DNA of 14,862 bases from positions 1 to 14,862 of the forward strand of contig JBJXHH010000013.1 in assembly GCA_046160675.1 (NCBI GenBank). Reading direction: 5' to 3'. Shown here in pieces: positions 1 through 6,807 of the stretch. The notes under the pieces were generated by a model, which saw only the letters and a list, made by a program, of their open reading frames with translations, had not been told where the DNA came from and did no database searches. The first letter of the stretch is position 1, and each line of letters starts with the position of its first letter. This DNA is from JACMJP01 sp046160675 (lineage in GTDB: Bacteria > Bacteroidota > Bacteroidia > Chitinophagales > BACL12). The translations under genes and the position numbers were made by a program.

Positions 1-949
1 AGGGCAACAACACAACATTGCATGCAACAAACAAAACTGTAAACATGCTGAAAACATGATGATACCTGTTTTCTTCAACACTGCTTTCCAATGCATTCCT
101 CGTTTTCCAGAGGGTATAGATCCTGGGGTTAATGGTTCCTAAAATTCCTGTTTGCACAAATTCTATCAGCAAAGTACACTTCAATGCAAAATCATAAATA
201 CCAACATCTGATGTTGTGCTGAAAGCGTTTATGATAAAATTATTTATATAAAGGGCTACCCAGTTAAGTAAGAAAAATAACACCACGGGCAGGCAAAACT
301 TTTGTAACCCCTGTAGCAGTTCCGGTTTCCATGCTAAGCCATATTCCCTTAGATACAAAATAAAAGCAACAAGAAAAATAGCAAAGCCGCTGAGTAAACG
401 CCCCCACATAGGCCCCACAAGAGTTTCAGGGTACATTTCGAGCCCTACCCAACAGATAATAATGGTGATTGAGAAATTAAAAAAGTTGAGCAGGAAATAC
501 TTTTTCGCCTTGTCTTTATAAAACAAAAAATTAACGTAGGTTCGAAAAAAGGAATTGCAAAAAGCAGTTATTACACTCATGAAGCCATAGGGGTAGAAAG
601 AAAATTTCTGATCGAGGGCAAACTGAAAAAAAACATTTCCGGCTACTACAAAAAGCAGAATAATGACACCTCCAATGATAAAAAGATAAGTGACAATAGT
701 GCCAATGAACTCCTTCATTTTCCCTGGATCATTTTTAAAATCAAAATGATGGATGCCTACATAATTATCCAACCCGTAGTTAAAAAAGATCTGCAGCAAT
801 AATGTAAATGAAATATAAATGGCAAGTTCACCATAAAGAGAGGTGGGAAGATTATCCGTGTAAGGAAAAAGCAGAACAACACTTGCCAGCAAAGGCATCA
901 TGTTGCCAAGAGTAAACAAAAGGGAAGAACGGATGACTTTTCTTATCAC
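1..949 (-). CDS. Wzx-like polysaccharide flippase / O-antigen transporter, 3' end cut by the window edge
   Basis: An open frame runs from a GTG at 949 to the left edge without a stop, giving about 316 residues. The codon just before the GTG is a TGA, so no longer start is possible. The protein is strongly hydrophobic, with many predicted membrane helices. Its opening (RKVIRSS followed by LLFTLGNMMPLLAS) and later segments such as YGELAIY and SDVGIYDFALK resemble Wzx/polysaccharide-synthesis family flippases. These move lipid-linked oligosaccharides across the inner membrane for O-antigen, capsule or exopolysaccharide assembly. The C-terminal part lies outside the window. A MATE-fold transporter of another kind is the alternative. 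The family call comes from pattern recognition and its substrate cannot be told. rmlA and galE, 8-10 kb away, also serve surface sugars but are not in one operon with it. Confidence 0.75.
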   Translation of the reverse strand, partial: MIRKVIRSSLLFTLGNMMPLLASVVLLFPYTDNLPTSLYGELAIYISFTLLLQIFFNYGLDNYVGIHHFDFKNDPGKMKEFIGTIVTYLFIIGGVIILLFVVAGNVFFQFALDQKFSFYPYGFMSVITAFCNSFFRTYVNFLFYKDKAKKYFLLNFFNFSITIIICWVGLEMYPETLVGPMWGRLLSGFAIFLVAFILYLREYGLAWKPELLQGLQKFCLPVVLFFLLNWVALYINNFIINAFSTTSDVGIYDFALKCTLLIEFVQTGILGTINPRIYTLWKTRNALESSVEENRYHHVFSMFTVLFVACNVVLLP

Positions 950-954
950 TCATG

Positions 955-989
955 CAAATGTAAAAAGCTGTTATCAGAATAAATGCAAA
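955..989 (-). promoter_or_regulatory. Candidate Bacteroidota promoter for the flippase gene
   Basis: Read on the minus strand, a full match to the -7 element (TACATTTG, 962 to 955) is preceded after 23 nt by TTTG (989 to 986). This spacing is at the long end of the usual range. Transcription would start at or next to the GTG codon at 949, so the mRNA would be nearly leaderless. The upstream element lies inside the terminator stem. Prediction only. Confidence 0.35.
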
Positions 990-1019
990 AGCGCAGGATG
1001 TTATCCACCCTGCGCTTTT
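987..1019 (-). terminator. Rho-independent terminator after ssb
   Basis: GCGCAGG (991-997) pairs perfectly with CCTGCGC (1009-1015) around an 11-nt loop. Flanking AAAA and TTTT extend the stem to 11 bp. On the minus strand the stem is followed by TTTT and sits 18 nt past the ssb stop codon. The sequence is nearly symmetric, so it could also work on the plus strand. It separates ssb from the flippase gene. Confidence 0.85.
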
Positions 1020-1037
1020 ATTAGTTGCTAATAATTT

Positions 1038-1373
1038 TTAATTCTTCTGCCCTAGCATAAGCAGGTCATTCACTTGTACTTCGGTGATATACCTTTTAAC
1101 ACCCGTTTTATCTGTGTAATTGCGATTGATAAGTTTGCCCTCAATTGCCACTTCGCTACCTTTTTGCAGATACTTTTCAGCGATCTCAGCAATCTTGCCC
1201 CATGCAATGAGACTGTGCCATTGTGTTTCTGTTACCTTTTCTCCTTTTGAGTTTTTGTAACTCTCGTTTGTAGCAATGCTGAATTTTACCAGTTTTGTAC
1301 CGTTGATGTCTTTTACTTCGGGAGCCATGCCCAGGTTACCAATTAATTGTACCTTGTTTTTTAATGCGTTCAT
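1038..1373 (-). CDS. ssb: Single-stranded DNA-binding protein, short form without acidic tail
   Basis: This 111-residue protein consists of essentially one OB fold that binds single-stranded DNA in replication, repair or recombination. It starts MNALKNKVQLIGNLG, the normal beginning of bacterial SSB, and contains the WHSLIAWGK segment (residues 52-60), whose tryptophans are typical DNA-stacking positions, followed by GSEVAIEGKL. The frame continues upstream to a TTG at 1400, but the ATG at 1373 fits the family and is preferred. The protein ends LLMLGQKN directly after the OB fold. It therefore lacks the flexible linker and acidic DDIPF-type tip that recruit partner proteins in housekeeping SSBs. 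It is probably a secondary SSB paralogue, but the main ssb gene is not visible here. Monocistronic, followed by a strong terminator. Confidence 0.93.
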   Translation of the reverse strand: MNALKNKVQLIGNLGMAPEVKDINGTKLVKFSIATNESYKNSKGEKVTETQWHSLIAWGKIAEIAEKYLQKGSEVAIEGKLINRNYTDKTGVKRYITEVQVNDLLMLGQKN

Positions 1374-1517
1374 AATCTTGACTTTTTTTTCGTTAAACAA
1401 TTAATTCCATGTCAACCATTTTTTGATTTACTGTGATTGACGATGCAAAGATGAAGCGGCTATTTCAACTGATTCGGTTTTTACATACTTGTATACGGAT
1501 ATAACCGTTTGCAGTCG

Positions 1518-1548
1518 TTTGTTGTCGGATGAATTATTTGTATATTTA
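1518..1548 (+). promoter_or_regulatory. Candidate Bacteroidota promoter for the zinc-ribbon gene
   Basis: TTTG at 1518-1521, a 19-nt spacer and TATATTTA at 1541-1548 match the -33/-7 pattern (TTTG, TAnnTTTG) at 11 of 12 fixed positions with ideal spacing. Transcription would start near 1553, about 35 nt before the ATG at 1589. The 215-nt region 1374-1588 lies between divergent ssb and this gene, and no comparably good ssb promoter was found in it. Confidence 0.6.
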
Positions 1549-1588
1549 AGTCCAAATTCAAGCCTGTAAAGGGTTTAAATGCGAAGCT

Positions 1589-1954
1589 ATGACCGAAGAA
1601 AAAAAACTTTGCCTGGAATGCGGGGATATCATCAAAGGGCGTTCAGATAAAAAATTCTGCTCAGATGCCTGCAGAAATCTGTACAATAACCGGCAAAAAT
1701 CTGATGTAACTAATTACATGCGAAATGTAAACAACATCCTCCGCAAGAACCGGAAAATACTGGAAGAACTCAACCCGGAGGATACTGCAAAAGCCAGCCG
1801 GGAACGCTTGCTGAAAAAAGGATTCAATTTTCATTATTATACTTCTTTGTACACAACAAAAAAAGGCACTGTGTATTATTACTGTTATGAGTACGGTTAT
1901 TTACCAATTGATAATGATTATTATTTTTTAGTGAAGAAAAAAGAAGATACCTAA
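1589..1954 (+). CDS. Small zinc-ribbon protein of unknown function
   Basis: This 121-residue protein is not recognised as a named family member. Residues 8-28 form a four-cysteine zinc-binding motif (C8-x2-C11, C24-x3-C28), like the short treble-clef or zinc-ribbon knuckles of small Bacteroidota hypothetical proteins. A basic, Asn/Arg-rich stretch (29-62), probably helical, follows and could contact nucleic acid. The C-terminal third is rich in aromatic residues (YYYCYEYGYLP, then DNDYYFLVKK) and probably forms beta strands. There is no signal peptide or membrane helix, so it should be cytoplasmic. An ATG ten bases upstream is out of frame, so 1589 is the start. It is divergent from ssb and 91 nt ahead of ctaA. 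A DNA- or RNA-binding role is only a guess from the zinc motif and charge. Confidence 0.8.
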   Translation: MTEEKKLCLECGDIIKGRSDKKFCSDACRNLYNNRQKSDVTNYMRNVNNILRKNRKILEELNPEDTAKASRERLLKKGFNFHYYTSLYTTKKGTVYYYCYEYGYLPIDNDYYFLVKKKEDT

Positions 1955-1994
1955 GATAAACAATGTATGTTTTCCTTTGTTTTTCTGATAAAGC

Positions 1995-2025
1995 TTTTAC
2001 TAACAAAATATAAGTAGTTGCTTTG
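1995..2025 (+). promoter_or_regulatory. Candidate promoter for ctaA
   Basis: TTTT at 1995-1998, a 19-nt spacer and TTGCTTTG at 2018-2025 match the Bacteroidota -33/-7 consensus at 10 of 12 fixed positions. Transcription would begin near 2031, about 15 nt before the ctaA ATG. Prediction only. Confidence 0.4.
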
Positions 2026-2045
2026 CAGGAAAATTCCTCTTTTTT

Positions 2046-3065
2046 ATGAGATCTGTTAAAACCTGGCTGTGGATCGGTTTACTAATGACGCTTATTCAAG
2101 TGTTATTAGGTGGTATTACCCGTTTAACCGGGAGCGGGTTATCTATTACTGAGTGGGAGGTGCTTGTAGGAACCTTACCGCCTATTAACGAACAGCAATG
2201 GAACGATGCTTTTGATAAATACAAACAGTTTCCTCAGTTCAATCTCATAAACCAGGATATGACGCTTGCAGGATTTAAAGAAATTTATTTCTGGGAATAC
2301 TGGCACCGTAACTGGGCAAGATTGCTCGGTTTTGTTTTCATCATACCATTCATTTGGTTTCTTGTCAAAAGAAAGTTGAACAGGTCCTGGATTATAAAAC
2401 TCCTTCTATTATTGTTCCTTGGTGGTTTACAGGGATTCATGGGGTGGGTGATGGTAGCAAGTGGTTTGATAGATAAGCCTTGGGTGAGCCCCTATAATTT
2501 GACAATTCATTTACTACTTGCATTAACGGTTTTTGTTTATATCCTCTGGCTCATCTTTCAATTAAGAGAGTACCAACCGCAGGATGATCATCCAACAGTA
2601 AATAAGGGCATAAAGTGGATCATAGGGCTCATTGCTTTACAAATCATTTATGGCGGATTTATGGCTGGCACAAAGGCCGGATTAACTTATACAACATATC
2701 CGCTGATGAACGGGAAATTTTTTCCCGATGGTTTCTTCCTTTTTCACTCCTTCATATCAAATATTTTTGAAAACCATACAGCCATAAATTTCATTCACAG
2801 AACATTAGCCGTTATTGTGGTTCTGATTATCACAATTTTTTCAATAAAGAATTTGAATTATGCGGGTACTACTGTGCGTTCCGGCATTTTGATGCTTTTA
2901 TCTCTGATCTTTATTCAATTTGCTTTAGGCATTTATACTTTACTTAGCGGGCGCACCGGAGAGATTTCCATTACCTTGGGGGTATTGCATCAAATCACTG
3001 CTTTCTTTGTAATGGGTGCATGCACATTTATTTTGTACTTTTCAAAAAACAGGAGCCGTACTTAA
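2046..3065 (+). CDS. ctaA: Heme A synthase (COX15/CtaA family)
   Basis: This 339-residue inner-membrane enzyme converts heme O to heme A, the cofactor of aa3-type cytochrome c oxidases. About eight hydrophobic helices are seen. The family signature GGITRLTGSGLSITEW lies at residues 22-37. The four histidines expected as heme ligands are visible: H87 (EYWHR), H155 (NLTIHLL), H251 (FIHRTLA) and H315 (VLHQITAF). E84 lies just before the first of these. The COX15-like loop 1 (PPINEQQW to FKEIYFWEYWHR) and full length make it the long COX15-type enzyme rather than the short Bacillus CtaA. No oxidase subunit or ctaB is next to it. Its stop codon overlaps that of convergent nosY by four bases, with no terminator between them. 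The ATG at 2046 gives a typical short cytoplasmic N-terminus. Confidence 0.95.
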   Translation: MRSVKTWLWIGLLMTLIQVLLGGITRLTGSGLSITEWEVLVGTLPPINEQQWNDAFDKYKQFPQFNLINQDMTLAGFKEIYFWEYWHRNWARLLGFVFIIPFIWFLVKRKLNRSWIIKLLLLLFLGGLQGFMGWVMVASGLIDKPWVSPYNLTIHLLLALTVFVYILWLIFQLREYQPQDDHPTVNKGIKWIIGLIALQIIYGGFMAGTKAGLTYTTYPLMNGKFFPDGFFLFHSFISNIFENHTAINFIHRTLAVIVVLIITIFSIKNLNYAGTTVRSGILMLLSLIFIQFALGIYTLLSGRTGEISITLGVLHQITAFFVMGACTFILYFSKNRSRT

Positions 3066-3829
3066 ATATCTTTTCTTCCAAACACTTTTTGAGCGAAAAA
3101 TACAGGCAACAGTATCCAAACTAACATGATTGAAATACTTAGAATAACACCAATATCTTTTTCAAGAAAATTTTTAAACACCGCCCCACTGTAGCCCAGT
3201 AAAACAGCTGTATCGGTTTGCATCAAAACAAAAACCCTTGCAAGATCAACAGGATTAAGGAACACCAATCCCAGCACAAAGTTTTCAATTGGATAATCAC
3301 TGAAATTCATCATGAAAAGGAGGATGAGGCCGTCATACAGTATTGAAAAATAGAACCAAAGAAGTATGGCAATGCCAATACCTTTTGCCTTGTCTCTTGT
3401 TAAAACTGCAGATAAAAACGCAATCGCTACAAAAACACTGGTGAGTAAAAGCCCTGCAATGAGCAAAGAAAGTCCTGCATTGGTCATATCAAAAATCATA
3501 ACCGGAAGGCCTACACCCACTAAGTAGGCAAAAGATAAGGAGCAGGCGCAAGCTATAACTTCACTTAGGAATATACTTTTCCTTTTTACGGGTTGGGCAA
3601 GCATCAATTCAATAAATTCATATGCATTATAAAAATGGATGGTACAAAACACAATGCTTATAAGAGGTACAACAATAAGGGTGATATTCAGAATACTTAA
3701 CACCGCTTTAGCGGGGTTATCCTCAAAACTGAAAAAGCTGGTTGAAAAAATGAACAGCAATATTGTATAAGCCAGAATGGTTTTATTTTTTACAATATCA
3801 AGAAAAACATATTTTACAATCCTGAACAT
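3062..3829 (-). CDS. nosY: NosY, membrane subunit of the Nos ABC transporter
   Basis: NosY is the permease that pairs with NosF and periplasmic NosD to energise sulfur/copper delivery for assembly of the CuZ centre of N2O reductase. The 255-residue protein shows about six membrane segments: near 17-33, 46-66, 90-115, 120-142, 150-175 and 228-247. It also has the conserved NosY segment LNPVDLARVF after the fourth loop. It is the last gene of the cluster, 6 nt after nosF. Its TAA overlaps the stop codon of convergent ctaA (3062-3065). The length is slightly below the roughly 270 residues usual for NosY, without a visible truncation. Its place beside nosF and nosD makes the call firm. Confidence 0.9.
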   Translation of the reverse strand: MFRIVKYVFLDIVKNKTILAYTILLFIFSTSFFSFEDNPAKAVLSILNITLIVVPLISIVFCTIHFYNAYEFIELMLAQPVKRKSIFLSEVIACACSLSFAYLVGVGLPVMIFDMTNAGLSLLIAGLLLTSVFVAIAFLSAVLTRDKAKGIGIAILLWFYFSILYDGLILLFMMNFSDYPIENFVLGLVFLNPVDLARVFVLMQTDTAVLLGYSGAVFKNFLEKDIGVILSISIMLVWILLPVFFAQKVFGRKDI

Positions 3830-3835
3830 CTATTC

Positions 3836-4543
3836 TTAGGTATTATTTTTCATGATAACCGCAGCAAGAGCTTTGCTAAGGTTTTGAGCTGAAGTTTCTT
3901 TTAAAATTTCCTGTAAAGTTTTATAAAAAAATATCTTCCCGTTCAGCAAATACAGAACATTTGTTGCCAGTTCTTCAAGGTCAGCAAGAATGTGTGATGA
4001 AACAAGTATCATTTTCCCTTTTGCCTTTTCCTTTAAAATTTTATTCTTTAGTATTTCTGCGCTTAGTGGGTCGAGTCCAGCAGTAGGTTCATCCAGTATA
4101 TATGCCTGCGGATTAAATAAAAAAGCAATACAGGCATTTACTTTTTGTTTCATACCCCCAGACAAGGCGCCAAGGTTTTTGTTTTCAATTTCACTGATAT
4201 GAAATAATTCGAGCAACTCTTCATCTGTATTCTTTTCCCTGCGGATATCCTTCAGCATCATAAGCAACTGTTTTACGGTAATATTCATCGGGAAGCTCAC
4301 TTGCTGCGGCATGTATCCAATGCGCTTCCTGTATTCATGTTGTTTATGAATATTCTTCCCCTCGAAAAGAATTGTGCCGCTATCAGGCAATACCATACCT
4401 AATATATTCTTAATAAGCGTTGTCTTGCCAGAACCATTCGGGCCGATGACGGCAACACCCTGGCCGGCTTGAAAGGATACAGACACCGCATCCAGTGCTT
4501 TCAGGTTTTTATATTTCTTTGTGAGTTGTTCTATTTCTATCAT
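3836..4543 (-). CDS. nosF: NosF, ATPase subunit of the Nos ABC transporter
   Basis: This is a cytoplasmic ABC ATP-binding subunit that drives NosY and NosD in CuZ maturation. All catalytic motifs are intact in 235 residues: Walker A GPNGSGKT (34-41), Q-loop at Q80, ABC signature LSGGMKQ (128-134), Walker B with catalytic glutamate YILDEP (148-153), D-loop GLD, and the switch histidine H184 (SSH). The ATG at 4543 overlaps the nosD stop codon (ATGA), implying translational coupling. nosY follows after 6 nt. The sequence alone would only give an ABC-2-type ATPase; the specific assignment comes from the nosD and nosY neighbours. Confidence 0.93.
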   Translation of the reverse strand: MIEIEQLTKKYKNLKALDAVSVSFQAGQGVAVIGPNGSGKTTLIKNILGMVLPDSGTILFEGKNIHKQHEYRKRIGYMPQQVSFPMNITVKQLLMMLKDIRREKNTDEELLELFHISEIENKNLGALSGGMKQKVNACIAFLFNPQAYILDEPTAGLDPLSAEILKNKILKEKAKGKMILVSSHILADLEELATNVLYLLNGKIFFYKTLQEILKETSAQNLSKALAAVIMKNNT

Positions 4544-5748
4544 ATCTCTACTGGTTTCATAAACGGTGTATTATCTTTTAATGCTTCCGGAATGATCCCC
4601 GGCAATACTTTTTCTGACCTGTCGAGCAGATATACCATGAAACTTCTGTACAATAACATTGCGTAGGGAATTCTGTCAGTTATCATACTGTAAAGGCTTA
4701 CAGGATTGTAGGGTACATCACCTGTTGCATCTTTATTCAGGTCATATCCTTCGTATTTATCCCAGTAATTTCCATCAAAGGTGTTCATTACCAGGGTTCC
4801 GTTTGTAGACATATCAAATGAGTTACCAAAAAAATTGTTTTTACTAAACTGATTATCATAACAACTTGCCTGAATCTTTGCCGCCCATCCATTGTTTTCA
4901 AATACATTTCTTAAAACCTGGTTCCTGTTAGAACCTTCAAGATAAATACCGTGGGTATTGTTATGAAAAACATTATGCTCTATCCTGCTGTCTGATATAT
5001 CCTTTAATAAAATGCCATAAGAGGAAGCGCCCACATTATCAGCAAAAGTATTTTCCATCATGATGATGTTTTTTGAATACATAACAGCGACACCTGCCCC
5101 GTTATTTCGAAAAATATTTTCCTGGTATGAATTTCCTTCGCTGAACATAAAGTGCATGCCGTAGCGCAAGTTCCCCTCACTTCTGTTTTTTCTTATCAAT
5201 GTATTTGTTACAAACTCGAAATAAATTCCATCCCGATGACCTGTAATAGAGTTGTTTTCAATACTGATGCTGTCGCATTTCCAAAGATGAATACCGTTTC
5301 CGCTGTTGATTTCCTTTACAGTCCCTGAAGAAATGGTATTATTCATAACCCTGCAATCTATTGCATTTGCAAGGTAAATTGCAAAAGTATTGTTCTGAAA
5401 AATATTTGACTCAATCCGCACATTTTGGGCATTTACAATTTTCAATGCCGACAGGTCTTTCATGCTTGAATATCCGGAATTCCGGAAAACAAAACCTCTT
5501 ATTGTTACATCATTGCTTTCAATCAGCAATATTTCATTTTTACTTTGCCCATCAAGAACAGGGAAGTTTTTTCCGATAAGTGTAACGGGTTTTGTGATAT
5601 GAAGGGAATTCTCGCTATAAATGTTTTGTTCAATATAGATTGTATCGTGAGCTGATGCATTATTAATAAGTTCCTGTATAGAATAGGTTTGAGTAGGAGT
5701 ATTCTGTTGAAGAAGAAGTAAGATTGTTTTGAAGTATGCAAATAACAT
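4540..5748 (-). CDS. nosD: NosD, periplasmic right-handed beta-helix protein for CuZ assembly
   Basis: This 402-residue protein is built of repeated beta-helix (CASH-type) turns, seen as recurring N-x-(I/F)-x2-N patterns such as IESNIFQNNTFAIYL, RVMNNTI, IENNSITGHRDGIYF and IEHNVFHNNTHGIYL across about residues 60-330. In characterised systems NosD binds the transporter NosFY in the periplasm and hands sulfur or copper onward to NosL/NosZ. The N-terminal hydrophobic stretch (residues 2-13, FAYFKTILLLL) is short for a Sec signal peptide, but the upstream gene ends 10 nt away and leaves no room for a longer start. An ATG 7 nt upstream is out of frame. The C-terminal tail, about 45 residues ending FMKPVEI, follows the helix. 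The stop overlaps the nosF start (ATGA). Confidence 0.92.
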   Translation of the reverse strand: MLFAYFKTILLLLQQNTPTQTYSIQELINNASAHDTIYIEQNIYSENSLHITKPVTLIGKNFPVLDGQSKNEILLIESNDVTIRGFVFRNSGYSSMKDLSALKIVNAQNVRIESNIFQNNTFAIYLANAIDCRVMNNTISSGTVKEINSGNGIHLWKCDSISIENNSITGHRDGIYFEFVTNTLIRKNRSEGNLRYGMHFMFSEGNSYQENIFRNNGAGVAVMYSKNIIMMENTFADNVGASSYGILLKDISDSRIEHNVFHNNTHGIYLEGSNRNQVLRNVFENNGWAAKIQASCYDNQFSKNNFFGNSFDMSTNGTLVMNTFDGNYWDKYEGYDLNKDATGDVPYNPVSLYSMITDRIPYAMLLYRSFMVYLLDRSEKVLPGIIPEALKDNTPFMKPVEI

Positions 5749-5758
5749 ATAACATTGT

Positions 5759-6220
5759 TTACTCTAATAGCCGCCCTATATCTGGCCAGGTTATAACCTT
5801 TCCTTGTAATGATTGTAAATACGAATTCATACTATCAGAATTTCTAAATGCAGCGAGATTTCCGTTCATGGGTGATTGTAAATTTTCTGAATACATGAAG
5901 AATGCTGAATCAGCTGGTACCATGATTTCGGGGTTTGCATAATCATTGATCAATACAAACTTTTGTTTTGAATAATCTAAAGTATTTTCTGCTGCGTATT
6001 TAGTCAGGCAAAATACATCATCAAATACAAGTATTTTCCCTTTATCTGTTACAATCTCGCAGGCAAACTTTGCATCCATGATTGTCATCATGCAAAAACT
6101 ACATTCTTCCTCACCAATCTTTATTTGACGGGGCTCAAATTTACAGGATGAAAAAAAGAGCGTAGCACTCATAACAATAAAGACTATTGCTGATTTAGCT
6201 GATGGTATACTATGTTTCAT
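5759..6220 (-). CDS. nosL: NosL as a separate lipoprotein (alternative translation unit inside the fused frame)
   Basis: An ATG at 6220 inside the longer frame would give a self-contained 153-residue NosL. It has positive residues, a hydrophobic core, lipobox FFSSC with lipid cysteine at its position 26, then CSFC at about 40-43. A complete lipoprotein signal at exactly this position is what a free-standing NosL needs and would serve no purpose in a pure fusion. Loss of a single A just upstream would end the preceding protein at a TGA overlapping this ATG. NosL may therefore be made from this start by reinitiation, or the two genes may really be separate. It cannot be decided from the sequence which form is made. 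Confidence 0.5.
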   Translation of the reverse strand: MKHSIPSAKSAIVFIVMSATLFFSSCKFEPRQIKIGEEECSFCMMTIMDAKFACEIVTDKGKILVFDDVFCLTKYAAENTLDYSKQKFVLINDYANPEIMVPADSAFFMYSENLQSPMNGNLAAFRNSDSMNSYLQSLQGKVITWPDIGRLLE

Positions 6221-6796
6221 TTTTTTACCCGCAAAGTATTTCTCATATATATATAACAAGACAAACAACCCTATTACTGAAATAAAAATCACTCCTCCTT
6301 TTGCAGGATATGAATATGCATCAAAATTCAATAATTTCTTATGCCCAATAACCGGGGGTTGATATGACATACCCGGTACCACAATAGGTGCATCCGGATC
6401 CAGGTTATGTCCATAATTGTAACCCCAACGATAAAAATCTGCTAAAGCTGCCAGTGCAAGCAAAAATAAGAAGATGAGGTATATCAATAATAATTTGCGC
6501 CTGTTCAATATTCCTACTGTTATTCCAAAAATGATAACAAAAGCAAAAATGTAATTAAGAAATGAAAATTCGGGGAACATTTCTTTGCTGATATGTTTCA
6601 TACCGATGTAGTGATTCAACCCATTGATAATTTCAACCTCACCTGTGATATCATCACTCCAAATGAACATGCTTAATCCTTCGGGATACTGTGGTGCAGT
6701 AAGGTCGATGCGCCATATAGGCATTTTAAAAGAAGTAATAAGAAGTAATGAACCCACTATGAGCAGCACCCTTGTTATAAGATGTAATTTTTTCAT
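5759..6796 (-). CDS. nosL: NosB-like membrane protein joined in frame to the copper chaperone NosL
   Basis: The uninterrupted frame encodes 345 residues in two parts. Residues 1-192 are a four-helix membrane protein (about 6-22, 80-97, 101-118, 168-185) with two periplasmic loops carrying DLTAPQYPEGLSM, GLNHYIGMKH, DFYRWGYNYGHNLDP and PGMSYQPPVIG. I recognise this as the conserved membrane protein next to nosZ in Bacteroidota; NosB-like is my label, and its function is unknown. Residues 193-345 are NosL, the periplasmic Cu(I) chaperone for NosZ, with ECSFCMM (231-237), D241 and the FDD segment (258-260). NosL begins with its own intact lipoprotein signal peptide (MKHSIP to LFFSSC, lipid cysteine C218). 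A positive-inside topology places NosL in the periplasm whether fused or separate. The join falls in a run of seven A and may be a recent indel or a sequencing error. The ATG at 6796 lies 58 nt past nosZ. Confidence 0.85.
   Translation of the reverse strand: MKKLHLITRVLLIVGSLLLITSFKMPIWRIDLTAPQYPEGLSMFIWSDDITGEVEIINGLNHYIGMKHISKEMFPEFSFLNYIFAFVIIFGITVGILNRRKLLLIYLIFLFLLALAALADFYRWGYNYGHNLDPDAPIVVPGMSYQPPVIGHKKLLNFDAYSYPAKGGVIFISVIGLFVLLYIYEKYFAGKKMKHSIPSAKSAIVFIVMSATLFFSSCKFEPRQIKIGEEECSFCMMTIMDAKFACEIVTDKGKILVFDDVFCLTKYAAENTLDYSKQKFVLINDYANPEIMVPADSAFFMYSENLQSPMNGNLAAFRNSDSMNSYLQSLQGKVITWPDIGRLLE
6220..6226 (-). other. Run of seven A at the NosB-like/NosL junction
   Basis: On the minus strand the junction reads GGGTAAAAAAATGAAAC. 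With seven A the frame passes through (GGT AAA AAA ATG). With six A it reads GGT AAA AAA TGA, so the upstream protein ends and the NosL ATG overlaps the stop as ATGA. With eight A it stops at a TAG three codons beyond the A run. The run is a candidate site of replication or transcription slippage, or of a sequencing error. Confidence 0.8.
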
Positions 6797-6807
6797 AAAA
6801 AATTCTG

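Noticed and set aside
1446..1453. Possible ssb -7 box (CATCTTTG on the minus strand)
   Set aside because: One mismatch in the TA pair and no TTTG at a usable distance upstream; too weak to list as a promoter.
1485..1494. Small palindrome ATAC-TT-GTAT between ssb and the zinc-ribbon gene
   Set aside because: Only four-base arms in AT-rich intergenic DNA; not enough for an operator call.
5736..5942. Open frames opposite nosD, nosL and nosZ on the plus strand
   Set aside because: They are antisense shadows of strongly supported genes, with no recognisable protein features.
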